In this document: positions 11,737-23,065 of the stretch, in pieces | Layout of the letters: every line of letters begins with the position of its first letter | Numbering within the stretch: the first letter of the stretch is position 1 | Assembly (NCBI RefSeq): GCF_932276165.1 | Contig: NC_063995.1 | Span: forward strand, 6,820,001-6,884,000 | DNA: 64,000 bases | Reading direction: 5' to 3' | Source of the DNA: Plutella xylostella | Lineage: Eukaryota; Arthropoda; Insecta; Lepidoptera; Plutellidae | Program-made: the position numbers and the translations under genes | Notes under the pieces: generated by a model | What the model was told of the DNA's origin: nothing | Seen by the model: the letters and a program-made list of their open reading frames with translations, nothing else | Database searches by the model: none

Positions 11737-12406
11737 CGACGACGGCTTGAAGCATCTTATTATGAAGTCAGATCAAGGTTAGGGTGGATATGCGGAAAAC
11801 TCAGATGAATATCGCATTCAAATCGATTAGATGTGATTCTATAAAAGTAATCGCAGTTATTTTGAATATTTTTATGTAGGTATTTAATTCGTTCGAATGT
11901 ATCGAGCTTCGAATCATCCATATTCCCAGATGTTATATTAAGTTATATGTACCTATTTATCATTATTTATGTACTCAATGCGATATATAACCAATAGAGA
12001 GTGTTACTAAGTTTTTGGTCGCCTGGTTTGTAATTTTGTATCATTGAATACTTACAATTTAGGAAACGTAATAAGCCATCTTTATAAGCCAGATTTATGC
12101 AGCCAAGAAAAAATCTTTAAGGTTGGTAAGCTCTTGCACTTCCATATTTTTCTATTCTGTTAGTGTTCTTTTATCACAGACAGCAAACAGGGTATTTCTT
12201 AATTCTTAGATTTTTTTATTTTTTTTTTTAAAGATTTTGTTATCACTCCACAGACTTTATGTCCGTGCCTTTTTGAGAGATCAATATATTGTGAGAGTTT
12301 GGTTGTTTTTTGTCTTCATCTTTTAACTACTCACTACTCAATGTGGAAGCTTATAATATATATATTTTATCTTTTATATATATATATACCTATATATTAT
12401 TAATAA

Positions 12407-12510
12407 TTTTTTTTTTTGCACTCCTGGAGGAAAATCTACACAGACACCTGGGAAGGGGACCCAGGTAGTGTCGGCCTTTAACCGACTAAAAACCCCCAGT
12501 TGTGCATTTC
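12407..12510 (-). mobile_element. LINE 3' tail with its own A-tract
   Basis: On the minus strand the sequence runs AAATGCACAACTGGGGGT, then a GTCGGTTAAAGGCCGACACT segment, and ends in 11 A residues (T at 12407-12417). This is the kind of 3' UTR and poly(A) left by a non-LTR retrotransposon. Clade not determined. Confidence 0.5.
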
Positions 12511-12513
12511 TTG

Positions 12514-12535
12514 TTTTTTTTTTTTTTTTTTTTTT
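12514..12535 (-). repeat. 22-nt A-tract downstream of the viral helicase ORF
   Basis: 22 uninterrupted T on the plus strand, i.e. A22 on the strand coding for the helicase, 343 bp after its stop codon. It could be the poly(A) of the RNA copy that brought the viral sequence in, or part of the neighbouring LINE tail. Confidence 0.5.
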
Positions 12536-12877
12536 CTTTGTTTCACACAGTCACACTTACAATTGTAATGGCAACAAACATTTGAAGGGTAGGGCCAGTG
12601 TCAGCTGTCTTCAGAGAACTTAACAGACGCCTGTCAGTGGCCACACACTCCTTTTGTCATCGCTGTTGTTTTGCCTGGTGTTAATGTGTGACAGTGTTCT
12701 TAAAACTATCTTAATTTTATTGGTTAGTTCTTATACAGATAATATTAATTCATGATATACTATACAATACCTACATATCAAAACTATACAATACATGCTA
12801 TATACTATACATAACAAAACTATAAAATACATGCAATACGGTTTGGCCGTCAATATAAAATTAAAATCAAAATTCTC

Positions 12878-14458
12878 CTATTCCGCTCCATTTTGCGTTG
12901 CCAAAAGCCTTGATTGCTGGGCAACGACCTCTTTGTCCCGATTTTTTATTGCCATCTTTAGGTTGTACTCGAGGATCCGTTTCTTCGGTGCTGTTATTGC
13001 CGTTTTAGCGAGGTTGCCGATAGCGTCCTCGGTGTCATCCGCATAGTAGGTGCAGGCGGAGGTGTGCCTCGACAGCGCCACTACTGCGTGAGGTATGCTA
13101 TCGTGCAACTTTATTTTATCTTTTGTTTTTATGATAATGACGGATTCGTACGTCAATCCCTGTGCTTCGTGTATGGTTAAGACGCGTGATCCCGTTCCTT
13201 CTCCAAACCCTTGGCTGGTCAGGGTCTCTTTTTCTTCCTGTGTATGCGTCAGGAATAGAGTGTTGGTTTGGGATTTTGGAATTGCTGCGTCTGTAAACCT
13301 TTTCAGCTGCAGGGATTGGATACGCGTTGTGGCTGCGTATATACCTGAGTATACTTCTCTTAGGGCGTATGCAACATCCATGGGGTTTCTGTATGAGCAC
13401 AACAGCTTCTGGGTGATGTTTGCTACCAGTGTTGGGCGACTGTACCTTAGTTCGAATAGGTTCTCTCTGTCTATGTACGGTAGCTGGTTGATGTCTCCGA
13501 TTAGAGCAATATCACTGGCACGGGACAGGCGGGCGGCAATTACGATTGCCCCGAAATGGTTCATCAGGGCCTCGTAAATTATCAGGCGTTGGCATCCGAC
13601 ATGTTCTCTAAAGCCGTTTACTAGGACTGATGCCATCGTACGTACCCTAGTTCTAACCATGTCCCCGATCCTATGCGCTAGCCTGTTTCGTATATCGACG
13701 GCCGCCTCAGTTGTCGTGGTGATAATGGTGTCTTTGCTCACATCGAAGTTATTTACCACCCAGGTTGTCTTCCCACATCCAGGTACCCCGTTCACCCAAG
13801 CGATGGTGGGCATCGTCCAGCTATTCCAGGTAGCGTTAATGGTTTCCGCTTTTGCTAGGATTTTGTCCTCTAGCATAATCCTGGTACACTGAGCTACGAC
13901 CACCATTTGGTTGTTGTGTGGGAGAGTGAGTTTCGGGATGTTGCGTTCCCAGGGCACGAATCCGCATTCCTCGCTATAAGCCGCCATATACGCTCCAGTC
14001 ATTTTGCCTCTGAGGACTTGGCAACTACTGTTATCGTATATGCAGGCTTCGGCCTCCTCGAGTAAAACTTTTAGCCGGCTTTCGTTCTCTTGCCTGTAGG
14101 TCTGCATGATCGTTTTGCAGGACAAGAGATTTACCTGCTTTGTGGCGGTTGTAATTGCCATAAATTCGATGGCGGCATTCTCTAGATGGTCGTTTGAGGT
14201 GGTAGCTGTTTTCAGCTTCGGTGGGACCACCTGGCCCATATCCGCTCGAGTAATTTTCCTCTGGGCAAGCATTTTTCCAGTTTTAGGTTCTCTGGAGATT
14301 TGGCGCCTCTCGGGTGTCCTCTGTGGTTTTCCTATAAGGCTTGAGGCAGCTGCTTTAAAAGCCTGGAGGAACCCTTGGACACGCCCTTGCGATGTTAAAT
14401 TGTACATCCTCCTTTCCATGTTCCGTTGTTCTGAAGCGGCGACAACCCCAGCGGTCAT
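12878..14458 (-). CDS. endogenous RNA-virus superfamily 1 helicase ORF (virga/tobamo-like)
   Basis: An uninterrupted 526-codon ORF starting at an ATG with an in-frame TAA three codons upstream. Helicase motifs are in the order and spacing of alphavirus-like SF1 RNA helicases: motif I GVPGCGKTT (residues 224-232), motif II region near 295, motif III GDINQLPYIDR (321-331), motif V TIHEAQGLTYESV (428-440), motif VI VALSRHT (460-466). Residues 1-200 match nothing I know. No methyltransferase or polymerase is seen nearby, so this is a helicase-only fragment of a plus-strand RNA virus genome fixed in host DNA. Walker B is altered: residue 295 is Tyr (TAC, 13576-13574) where the family has Asp, which should cripple ATP hydrolysis. 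The otherwise open frame suggests either recent insertion or selection. GC is higher than in the flanks. No intron is needed. Confidence 0.85.
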   Translation of the reverse strand: MTAGVVAASEQRNMERRMYNLTSQGRVQGFLQAFKAAASSLIGKPQRTPERRQISREPKTGKMLAQRKITRADMGQVVPPKLKTATTSNDHLENAAIEFMAITTATKQVNLLSCKTIMQTYRQENESRLKVLLEEAEACIYDNSSCQVLRGKMTGAYMAAYSEECGFVPWERNIPKLTLPHNNQMVVVAQCTRIMLEDKILAKAETINATWNSWTMPTIAWVNGVPGCGKTTWVVNNFDVSKDTIITTTTEAAVDIRNRLAHRIGDMVRTRVRTMASVLVNGFREHVGCQRLIIYEALMNHFGAIVIAARLSRASDIALIGDINQLPYIDRENLFELRYSRPTLVANITQKLLCSYRNPMDVAYALREVYSGIYAATTRIQSLQLKRFTDAAIPKSQTNTLFLTHTQEEKETLTSQGFGEGTGSRVLTIHEAQGLTYESVIIIKTKDKIKLHDSIPHAVVALSRHTSACTYYADDTEDAIGNLAKTAITAPKKRILEYNLKMAIKNRDKEVVAQQSRLLATQNGAE

Positions 14459-15131
14459 CTCTTAGATTAAATATGTATACAATACTTACTCCAAGTAAGT
14501 ACTGATGCAGGTAAAAAAACATAAACAATTCGGAAGGTAATTTACTTTCGCACAGCAGTCACATACCTCACAAGAATCAGTGAAGGTTTACAAGTTTGTA
14601 AAAATAATACATAAATTGTATAATTATTTATTACACAGATTCAACGTGCATTTCTTTCGGAAATTTAATTCAATAATATGTGAAATTCCTGTTAAACATG
14701 GTTTAATATTTTTATGATAGTATAGTACAAGTTTTTAGATCGAATAAAATGAATCAATGTTTATCTTCATTTCTAGCGTATACTGTAGTGCAGAAATCAC
14801 GAACATACCTAACATCTTTTGTTTAAACTCAAAAAAGGGTAACTTTAGGAATAAAATTGTGACAACAAAAAATACGGTTCCTAAAATTTTGTAAAATCAA
14901 CAACATAGTTAGGTAGGTACTTGGATATATTTTTATTACATTTTAAAGGCCGTATCTGATAATATTGTGGGTAAATTGTTGAGGAAATTAAATTCGTGCA
15001 CAGTTTAATTGACGAATTACCATGTTTATGCAAACAACAAAAATAAATATTCATGGAATTAGCCATCAATATTGTAACGGTATGATAATAAAATCGTTGT
15101 GTATTATAGTTTTTTTTTTATTTCAATTTAA

Positions 15132-16127
15132 CCCTAGAGTAGTCGCGCCATTTTTTGTGACGCGAGTGCTCGCGTGACGGCATTTTGCCGCACATATTAA
15201 AATGTATTTTTTGGACACTTAATAATTACGAAAACTTATAAATGCATATAATTTGAATAAAATGAATCATATGGTATTAGAAAAAGTAATATTTATAGTT
15301 TTTATATTATAATTGTTCAATATATGAGCTATCGTTCATGCTTTGGGAAAATTTTTGATCTTTTAGGTATAAATTTGTCTTAAGCCACACAAAATCAACA
15401 AATCTCAAAATTATTAAAAAAATTAGATGTTATCGTCATCTACAGCATTTATTTTAGCAACACAGTACTGAAACATGAACACAAAGTGTTCGTTGCACAT
15501 TAACTTTCTTCATGTATTGCACCCTTTTTTGACCTGCTATTTTTCTTATATGGACATAGTTATAGGCATGTACCCTCTCTTCTTTAGGGTGTTTTTTGTT
15601 GGTCCGGTGGTACAAAACGGGAGATTTGTACCACCGGACCAATAAAAAACACTTATGTACTGTCCATATGTAAGATTCTATTGTTATACGTGGTGTAGTT
15701 ATAGGCAGAGCTATTTTTCCAGGTAAATTCTTCGTAAAATTAACTTGTTAGTAAATTAACAAAATTATATCGTAAATCGAATGTAAACTGAAATAGACAC
15801 ATACCTAAATCTAATTTACATTATTATTACCAAAAAACACTGAAAAACTAACAATATTTCATAACAATTGTAAAAAAAATAACTTTAATTTCACTGACGC
15901 GAGTGCTCGCGCAGTGAGCATTTTGCCGCCGCGTGCGACACACTCTCTTCAATTCTCTCTTCCTGCTGTAACCTGTGCACTGAATTTCTCCAAATTTACG
16001 TAACATGTAGGAGAAGACCGAGAGGGCAGCTATATGGACGCTGGACCTTGAGGAGTGTATAGTTCACAAAATAATAAACATTATTTGCTGAGGGCGGCAA
16101 AATGCTCATAGCGCGAGCACTCTAGGG
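15132..16127. mobile_element. piggyBac-like non-autonomous element, TTAA target site
   Basis: TTAA at 15128-15131 and 16128-16131 flanks inverted ends starting CCCTAGAGT, the piggyBac signature. Subterminal GACGCGAGTGCTCGCG palindromes and GGCATTTTGCCGC words recur at both ends. The 1-kb interior has no transposase. It has a small perfect hairpin at 15589-15651 (arms around GGTCCGGTGGTACAAA). Confidence 0.8.
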
Positions 16128-16375
16128 TTAAATAGTTATTATAACATTTAGGTAAGTAGACTATTTAGGTAAGTTTTTCAATGACAATACGTGGTGGTTA
16201 AATTTTGTTGATGATGAACAACCCAACCTCAAAGTACTTACAGGTTTTTTTTTTCTTTTCTATACTAAAAAAGGCACGTATTTAGGTACCTTCAAAGTTT
16301 CCATGGATAATGAATTTTTCGCGAATTTTCAAAAGTCGTAGAGAAAAAGTTTTTACTAGGACCCCCTGAGTCACC

Positions 16376-16720
16376 CTCTATTCTATTCTATTCTATTCTA
16401 TTCTCTGTGGAGGTGTAAGTACCTGCACCTGGCTCTCTCGAATGGAACCGTTGTGCATATCCCCAAGGTCTAAACTGCCTTCCTAAGCTTGGACCATTTC
16501 CCCACCACGCTGGTCCACTGCGGGTTGGTGGGTTCACATATCTAGATGTGCTAGATCTAGATATGCAGGTTTCCTCACGATGTTTTCCTTCACCGTAAGA
16601 GCGATGGTATACATTGTAGTACTTAAGTTAAAAGAACTCATTGGTACATGTCAGCGCCGGGATTCGAACCCGCATCTCTGGCGTGAGAAGCGGGCGCTTA
16701 CCCGAGTGAGCTACCACCGA
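16376..16720 (-). mobile_element. tRNA-derived SINE
   Basis: The minus-strand head contains an A-box-like TAGCTCACTCGGG (16713-16701) and a perfect B box GGTTCGAATCC (16670-16660), about 31 bp apart as in tRNA promoters. The body includes the lepidopteran word TCACGGTGAAGGAAAACATC, and the 3' end is an (AGAAT)n tail at 16376-16404. The head does not fold as a full tRNA gene. Confidence 0.7.
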
Positions 16721-17090
16721 TCATTGCTTGTGTTCTATGTCCGTAATCCATGGGTCTAACTTTGCTATCTGTACGTCTAGTAGGTACAGGTTTTGTAATT
16801 TTTTAAAACTATAAAAGTTTACGTTTTTTTCTGTCATCTGCATACATTATCTGTCAAAAGTTGCATGATAGTTTCTGCTAGAGGCACGAAAACGTAAACT
16901 TTTATAGTTTCCGACAATCTAACAAACCTGTATTAGACCCTCTAGACCATTGGTACTCAACCTTTTTTATATAAGGGCCACAAACACGATTAAGTCATGG
17001 TGTCGCGGGCCGCAAGCAAAATATATTTTTTTACCATTATAAAGCGATGTAAACTATCGAGTAATAGTGTTAAAAAAACACATGCATATA

Positions 17091-18323
17091 CTACTCTGTG
17101 CAAAAAGTATCGGGATTAGATCAATAAAACAAAAAAATGCTAAGATTTTGAATTAATTTTGTGAAGACTTTTTATAATTTTCAGTTATTTATTTACATTT
17201 ACATACATTTTAAAAATAAAATACCGATTGATAATGGCTTTTTAACGCATTTGTCCTAAAATAAATATAATGGATCGATTAAATACGGTCTTAAACAATT
17301 AGTTATAATCCACTCCCGTTTTCAGAACTTTATAGGTAGTTGTACTGTACGCCATCACATTTTTTTTAAACGCTGTTTCCTGAGTTGTGTTACATTTCCA
17401 GTACCTACTCGCGGCGAATTTTACTTTTTGTCTTCTATCGGTCGTTAGTTAAAGTCATTCTCAGACTCTCAGACTGTTTTTTTGACTATCGTGATTTTGT
17501 GCATTCGGAATTCTTGCTAGAAAGTCAAAAGGTAGGAAAATAATATTATTTGCGGGTTATGTAGAATTTAATACAGCAAATTCGACGAAGATGTGTGGAA
17601 AAAAATCGAGAAACGATTATGCACCACGATATCGCGCCTTTCGCACAATAATCATAATTGTAAATGAATTTTTGAGCAAACACTGAACAAACCATATTCA
17701 TGGGCATCCAATCCACCATATTCACCAGATATGGCTGCAGCTCACGGCTCTGGCTTCTTTTTTTCCTAAACTAAAATTACCACTTCGAGGCACTGTTTTA
17801 TTTATTTAATTCTTTATTGCACAAATATAAAATAAATGTACAAAAGGTGGGCTTAATGCTAAGAGCATTTTCTACCAGCCAACCTGCAGGAGGTACAGGA
17901 AAACTGGTACAAAGATGTGCAAAAAAATAAATAAACATGAAAGATGAAAGAACTAAAAACGTCACTTAATAATTATCTAAATATATATAATAAAAATACA
18001 TTCTAATACTTATATAAATTTATACAAAGGATACATAACTATAATAGGTATACAATTAAAATAATATAATATATAAAAATACAAAATAATAATATATGTT
18101 TTCAATCGTTATAAGACAATAAGGAAAAATCGCCGCGAGTACTAAACACAACTCTGAAAAGAGCGTTTAAATTTTTTTTGTGATGATTGGATAATTGGAC
18201 GTTGGCATAGGTATGTGTATCCTTTTTGAAGGAGCAAACTTTGAAGGTGATAAAATAAATTTGGATAAATAACAATCATTTTTTGTTTTATGGATATAAT
18301 CCCGATACTTTTTACACATCATG
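17091..18323 (+). mobile_element. decayed mariner element nested in the hAT
   Basis: Inverted ends share GTAAAAAGTATCGGGATTA or GCAAAAAGTATCGGGATTA, flanked by TATA on each side (TA duplication). The plus strand retains fragments of mariner transposase in shifting frames: a HHD-like block near 17618, PPYSPDMA near 17715, PKLKLPLRG near 17765, and FEGANFEGDKINLDK with stop near 18270. Frameshifts, stops and a LINE-tail insertion make it inactive. Confidence 0.75.
17797..17950 (-). mobile_element. LINE 3' tail inside the mariner
   Basis: Minus-orientation copy of a tail seen several times here (TTTATTGCACAAA, then GTACAAA, CTTAATGCTAAGAGCATTTT and ACCAG-CAACCT). It interrupts the mariner between PKLKLPLRG and the C-terminal part, making a third nesting level. 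Other copies: about 19400-19480, 43365-43495 and 45425-45515. Confidence 0.5.
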
Positions 18324-18806
18324 TATATTCTCTATTATCTCTCATGGCACGCGGGCCACTGATAAAGGCCCGGCGGGCCACATGCGGCCCGCGGGCCGCA
18401 GTTTGAGTATAGCTGCTCTAGACAGTTTTCTTGCTTTTAAAGGCATAATTTTATTTGTTCTTTTCGCGCCATCTATTGGACATGTGCCATAACCATCTTG
18501 TGAGCTATGAATGCAGCGCAACTACTGCTGTACGAGTATTTGTGTATTATTGATCATTATTTGCTTCGAGTCTACGAGCTACAAAGATGCTACGCCAGAT
18601 AGAGCTACATTCAGTTTAAATACCTACTATGACTAGAAATAGCTGTACAGTCAGCAAAAAAATATTTAAGTAATCGTTAATCCTTTGCCGATGGTAAGCA
18701 CTATAGAGCTTGACTAGGGTCTCTAGGGTTTATCATTGTGGTGAAAGTTTTACGTATGTATGCACATAATCTGACTGCCCAGTGTACGTGTGATTTCGGT
18801 CGATAA

Positions 18807-19716
18807 GTATACAGGGTGTTGTACAAGTAGCAAAGCAAGCCGAATCACGACTCTCTCAAAAACTTATTTTATTTCGCCGTATAATACTAAGTATGATCAA
18901 CAATGGAGAAAAACATAAATATTCGAGAATTATCCATTGTCTTTATTACAGAATTTCTATAATAAAATAGCTATCTACCTATAAAATAGCAAATGACAGC
19001 AATGACACATAAATTGATCAAGCTACATGAATCCAACAATCTTTACTAAGTATTAAAAAATTCAAGTGTAAAATGGAAAACACTCTTATATTTAGGGACA
19101 ATAAAACTCGTGCATGAGCGAGGGGTCAGATATCTGCGTACCAGTGACCATAATGTCTACTTCCTGTTTAAAGTATTCATTTAAAGATCAAACAGTGTAT
19201 TCGCAACAAACAACCATAAACAAATATGCTCAGTAGGTTTGTTTGTGCATATTTTATAACCGATTATTAGTTTGTCCTTGAACAAGAGAATATCAATATT
19301 GTTATATTATTGTAATGTACTGAACGACACCCTGAAACACTTTTAATAATTATTTTCCATAGTGGAAATCATGTGGCTACAGAAAACAATTTGTTCTGAT
19401 TTTTTTTTATTGCACAAAGTAAATTGGTACAAAGGCGAACTTAATGCTAGCAGCATTTTCTACCAGTTAACCTTTGGTGATGTTGAAAAAGTGATTGATA
19501 GTGCTTACGATAGAAGATGGTCTAAATTGAGTACCTGACCAAAATATTAATATAACTATACCTATACAATGTAAATAATTATATACATGATACATAATTA
19601 CATACATACACAAATACATACATAAACTTAAAATTACTACTGAACAACTGATGAACTGATGACACGCTGGCTTCCCACTTTCGGCTAACTGTACCCTTTC
19701 TGCAACACCCTGTATA
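18807..19716. mobile_element. TIR element of the TATACAGGGTGTTG family
   Basis: Left end TATACAGGGTGTTGTACAAG with AAGCCGAA following, right end its complement (…CTGCAACACCCTGTATA) preceded by TTCGGCTAACTGTACCC. This is the only place in the window where two such termini face each other, so it probably shows the full element (about 0.9 kb). It contains a minus-strand LINE tail near 19400-19480. No transposase. Confidence 0.55.
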
Positions 19717-19719
19717 CTT

Positions 19720-20670
19720 TAGTCTAAGCTCTTACGTAGCTTTATTGACTACCCTTGTTCGTGGATGACCATGGATTCGAGAAGTAAGTAGATCACCGTT
19801 GAATTAAGAAAAAAAAATGTCGACCGGTTGTAAATAAGAGAAAAAAACGAATGATGAGGTTTTATTGCTGGAGATGAAGCTGGGATTCCCTGCTAAGATA
19901 TTCGTTTATCCTCCTTGCTTACGTGCGTAAGTAAGTATTATACTTACCTATATGTTTATTTTCAAGTAGGTATTTCCTTCAATTAATGACTGAAAAAATG
20001 AATTCTGGCTTACGTAAGCATGTCATGGTATTATTTAAGAATAGTATGAAATTTACAAAGTGAGTATTGCTTTCAAAGTTGGGTTTTCCGACTAATCTGA
20101 ATCCGCATTAGTATAGTACCACACGATGATTTCCAATACGCCTTGTAAGAAAACCATAAGTAACATGCAAAATCATGCGAATACCGCTACATTATTTTGT
20201 AAGAGTAACTATTATATGTTTCTGTTTTTTATCCAGAGAGCTTCTCCCAATATAAAGAATGTTATAATTTTTTAGTTCTAATCTATACGGTTTCAATAAC
20301 TAAGTAATGAATAGACTAATTATCTCATAAAAACTATAAATACGAGCTTAGCACAGTTTGGCACAGCAGCAGCTCCTAATAAAATTGTTATTTCCTAAGT
20401 AATTAGGTTCTTACCATTTTCTTACCTGTCTCTTAATGAATATTGAGGATAATACTTGGGATTAGCAAAAAAATATCAAAATGTTCTAATAACAATACAG
20501 ATCTAAAAAGGGTGTCGCCAAAACAATAACAGCAAACGAGACAAATAACCTAATTAACGTATTTTGAACCTAATTCCCTCATAACGGAACACTGATGTTG
20601 AATTGAATGCGATCTCCCTATAGATAAGGAATATGACGAATGCGATGATAAGTCGTGACCCCTTGGGATA
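19720..20670. other. intergenic, nothing recognised
   Basis: AT-rich sequence upstream of the three-exon TULIP gene. It should hold that gene's promoter, but I identify no regulatory element beyond the initiator candidate. Confidence 0.4.
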
Positions 20671-20674
20671 GTAT

Positions 20675-20679
20675 TCAGT
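20675..20679 (+). promoter_or_regulatory. candidate initiator (TCAGT) of the double-TULIP gene
   Basis: ATTCAGTCA matches the arthropod initiator consensus TCAGT and lies 24-28 bp before the ATG at 20703, which would give a very short 5' UTR. No TATA box is evident. Confidence 0.3.
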
Positions 20680-20702
20680 CAATTACTGACATGTGAAGGA
20701 AG

Positions 20703-22990
20703 ATGTGGACTCATTTCATAGTGTGTTGTGTCTTCGCGGCCAGTGTTTTAGGGCAAGAAAAAGGTTAGTTCCAAATCAAAGTGTTCGATTTTCAAAATAG
20801 TTTTTGGTGGTTTTTGTTTTGGTACCACAAATTGGTTTTATTTAAAACGGTTGATGCTAAACTTGAACTTTGTGTTGTCTTTGTGTCGTCATTTGTCATT
20901 TTATCGTTGATTGATGGCTTACTACAGCCACTATTTTCATTCATGACTGTTGTAGACTTGAGTATTTTAGATCTATTGTAAAAGTATACAATACAATCGT
21001 CTACACCACCCATGATATACTGCCAGACAGACGGATATTTTACAGATCAATGGATCTGATGTTTTTTAAACATTGAACATAATATCGATGATCAATATTG
21101 TGAAAAAAACGGGAGGGTTGTTCTATTTTACTCTCGGCCTACACTGGTAGTGTATACGACAAATGCCGCTAGGACTAGGTGCTACAACGCTGTTTAATAC
21201 AGACCTATATGACCAATAAACTTTTCCACCAACCAACCTCTTCCAAACATCCACAGATGACGAGCCAGAAGCGCACGAAGCCAAACAGCTCAAAGAAGGG
21301 GAGCAGAAGCTCAGCGAGCAGATACTCCAAGTGCTGGAGCACTTCAAGAGCCCCGACCCGGTGGGGCTGCCCGGGGCCAACATCCCCGATCCCTACCCCG
21401 TGCCCGACACCAAGCAGTCCTTTAGTGTGACCACTATGAACTTCAAGAATATGGCAGTCTATGGGATCAGCAAGTTCAAGATTATTTACATTGATGCTGA
21501 GGTTGGGGATATGGAGGTGAGTTAAAAGATATTTTTTTTACAAAGTCTTCTCTGTCAGAAAGGCAGGCAGAAAATAACCTGCAGTAGTGCTATTATCTTG
21601 ACACTATAAAAAAAATTGGTGACGAAGAAGAATGTAGACGTTAAAACGTGTAGACGTTAAAATAGATAACCTACAGTTAATTCTTAACCCAGATTTTTAT
21701 TGAACCTTGAATAATAATGTATTAACTAATAGGTATTATCTGCTTTAATACTCGTAATTATGACACAAAGCATAATACAATTAATAAACCGTACCTACCT
21801 ATTTAGTTAACGCATTCTGGAAAACTAATAATTTTTTGGCATCTTACATACATAGGGTAAATTTAAATACCTCTACAAATCTATATATTTTTAGATACAT
21901 AACCTACATAATATTCTTACCATTCCAGGTGCACGCGGCCATGTTGATCGACAAGCTGCAGGTGCGCGGCAACTACACCATGTCGACGTGGCTGAGCCGC
22001 TCCTCGGGCCCCTTCACCGTGGACCTGTCGGGGCTGCGGGTCACCGCGCGGGCCAACCTGGGCGTGGCCCGCGACGGACACCTGCGCGCGCAGGACATCG
22101 TCATGGACATCAACTTCGACAAGATCGACATGAACTTCGAGAACCTCGGCTTCTTCGGCAGCATGTTCCAGGGCATGGTCAACACTATTGGCACCTTCCT
22201 CTTCGACTCAATTAAACCCTTCATCCTCAAGGAGGCCTACACCAAGATAAGGACAGAGATTAACACCAAGCTTGATGAAGTCGCCGGTGATATGCAGTTC
22301 CCTAACTCTATCTCGCCGCTCGATATGGTCATAGCCGACACGCGCAGGAAGGTCGAGGAGATGAAGTGGGATCCCTACAAGGTCAAGGATTACAACACGA
22401 GCGTTAGTATATTTGACGTCGCGCTGAGCAACACCTGGCTCACGGGGATATCCTCTTTCCATAGAGTCGGCAACATCACGCTGAAGATGGAGAACAATAC
22501 GGCTATTGCTGATTTCGAAATTGGAACGCAGAAGCTGCAGGGTATGACGCAGTGGGATATCTCAGCTGTGAGTGGTCTGCTGTCGCGGGCGGGGAGCGCG
22601 TCCTTCTCGGTGGAGTACATGAGCGCGCGGCTGGTGCTGGCGCAGCCGCTGGACACGAGGAAGCGGCCGCAGTTCCGCGACCTGGACCTGGAGGTGGGCA
22701 ACATCCAGGTGCGCTGCGACGGAGCCGGGACCCTCGACTACGTCATTGAGTTCGTGGTCAATGTACTGCCGAATCTGTTGAGGTACCAGATAATGGATGC
22801 GGTTGAAGGCCCAGTGAAGGAGAAGGTGCAGCAGGAGCTGAACAAGATCAACGTGGAGGAGATCATCAAGGAGGAGCTGATGCCCAAGGCCGACCTGCTG
22901 CAGGAGCAGGGGTTCAAGCTGTCCTCACTGAAGGATCTGCCGGTCGACGCCGCCGAAGAGTACAACGTAGATGATTTTTTCAACTTCTAA
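20703..22990 (+). CDS. secreted protein with two tandem TULIP (Group-7-allergen/JHBP-like) domains
   Basis: Three exons: 20703-20763 (signal peptide, MWTHFIVCCVFAASVLG), 21257-21516 and 21929-22990, with phases 1 and 0, GT-AG borders and a TAA at 22988-22990. Product about 460 residues. After an acidic linker (EPEAHEAKQLKEGEQKLSEQ) come two related halves. Each has an amphipathic beta pattern followed by a helix of the type 'GTFLFDSIKPFILKEAYTKI' and then 'NVLPNLLRYQIMDAVEGPVK'. I read this as a tandem of lipid-binding TULIP domains, closest to insect Group-7-allergen-like proteins. It differs from the neighbouring JHBP genes in length and in having both folds largely in one 1062-bp exon. No cysteine pair at the mature N-terminus. 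Predicted to be secreted and to bind lipids or sterols; the ligand is unknown. Third-exon GC is much higher than the introns. Confidence 0.8.
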
Positions 22991-23059
22991 GAATTACTTA
23001 GTTGACGAATACTTAAGTTAAATCAACATTTATTTATTAGGTTTATGATTAGGTATGCA

Positions 23060-23065
23060 AATAAA
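23060..23065 (+). terminator. poly(A) signal of the double-TULIP gene
   Basis: AATAAA 70 bp after the stop codon, followed by a GT-rich stretch (GTGCGCTTGTTTTTCGTTTG). Confidence 0.65.

Larger units (their letters stand above)
16948..18415. mobile_element. hAT-type element with 8-bp target duplication, split by a mariner
   Basis: Ends CATTGGTACTCAACC (16948) and GTTTGAGTATAGCTG (to 18415) are imperfect inverted repeats of the hAT type. The 8-bp sequence CTCTAGAC sits on both sides (16940-16947 and 18416-18423). The outer hAT sequence is only 16948-17090 and 18324-18415, rich in GCGGGCCGC words; all between is a later mariner insertion. Confidence 0.8.

Noticed and set aside
13095..13577. 160-codon plus-strand frame
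   Set aside because: Shadow of the viral helicase ORF on the other strand.
16655..16720. tRNA gene
   Set aside because: A and B boxes are present but the arms do not pair as a tRNA, and a SINE body and tail follow.
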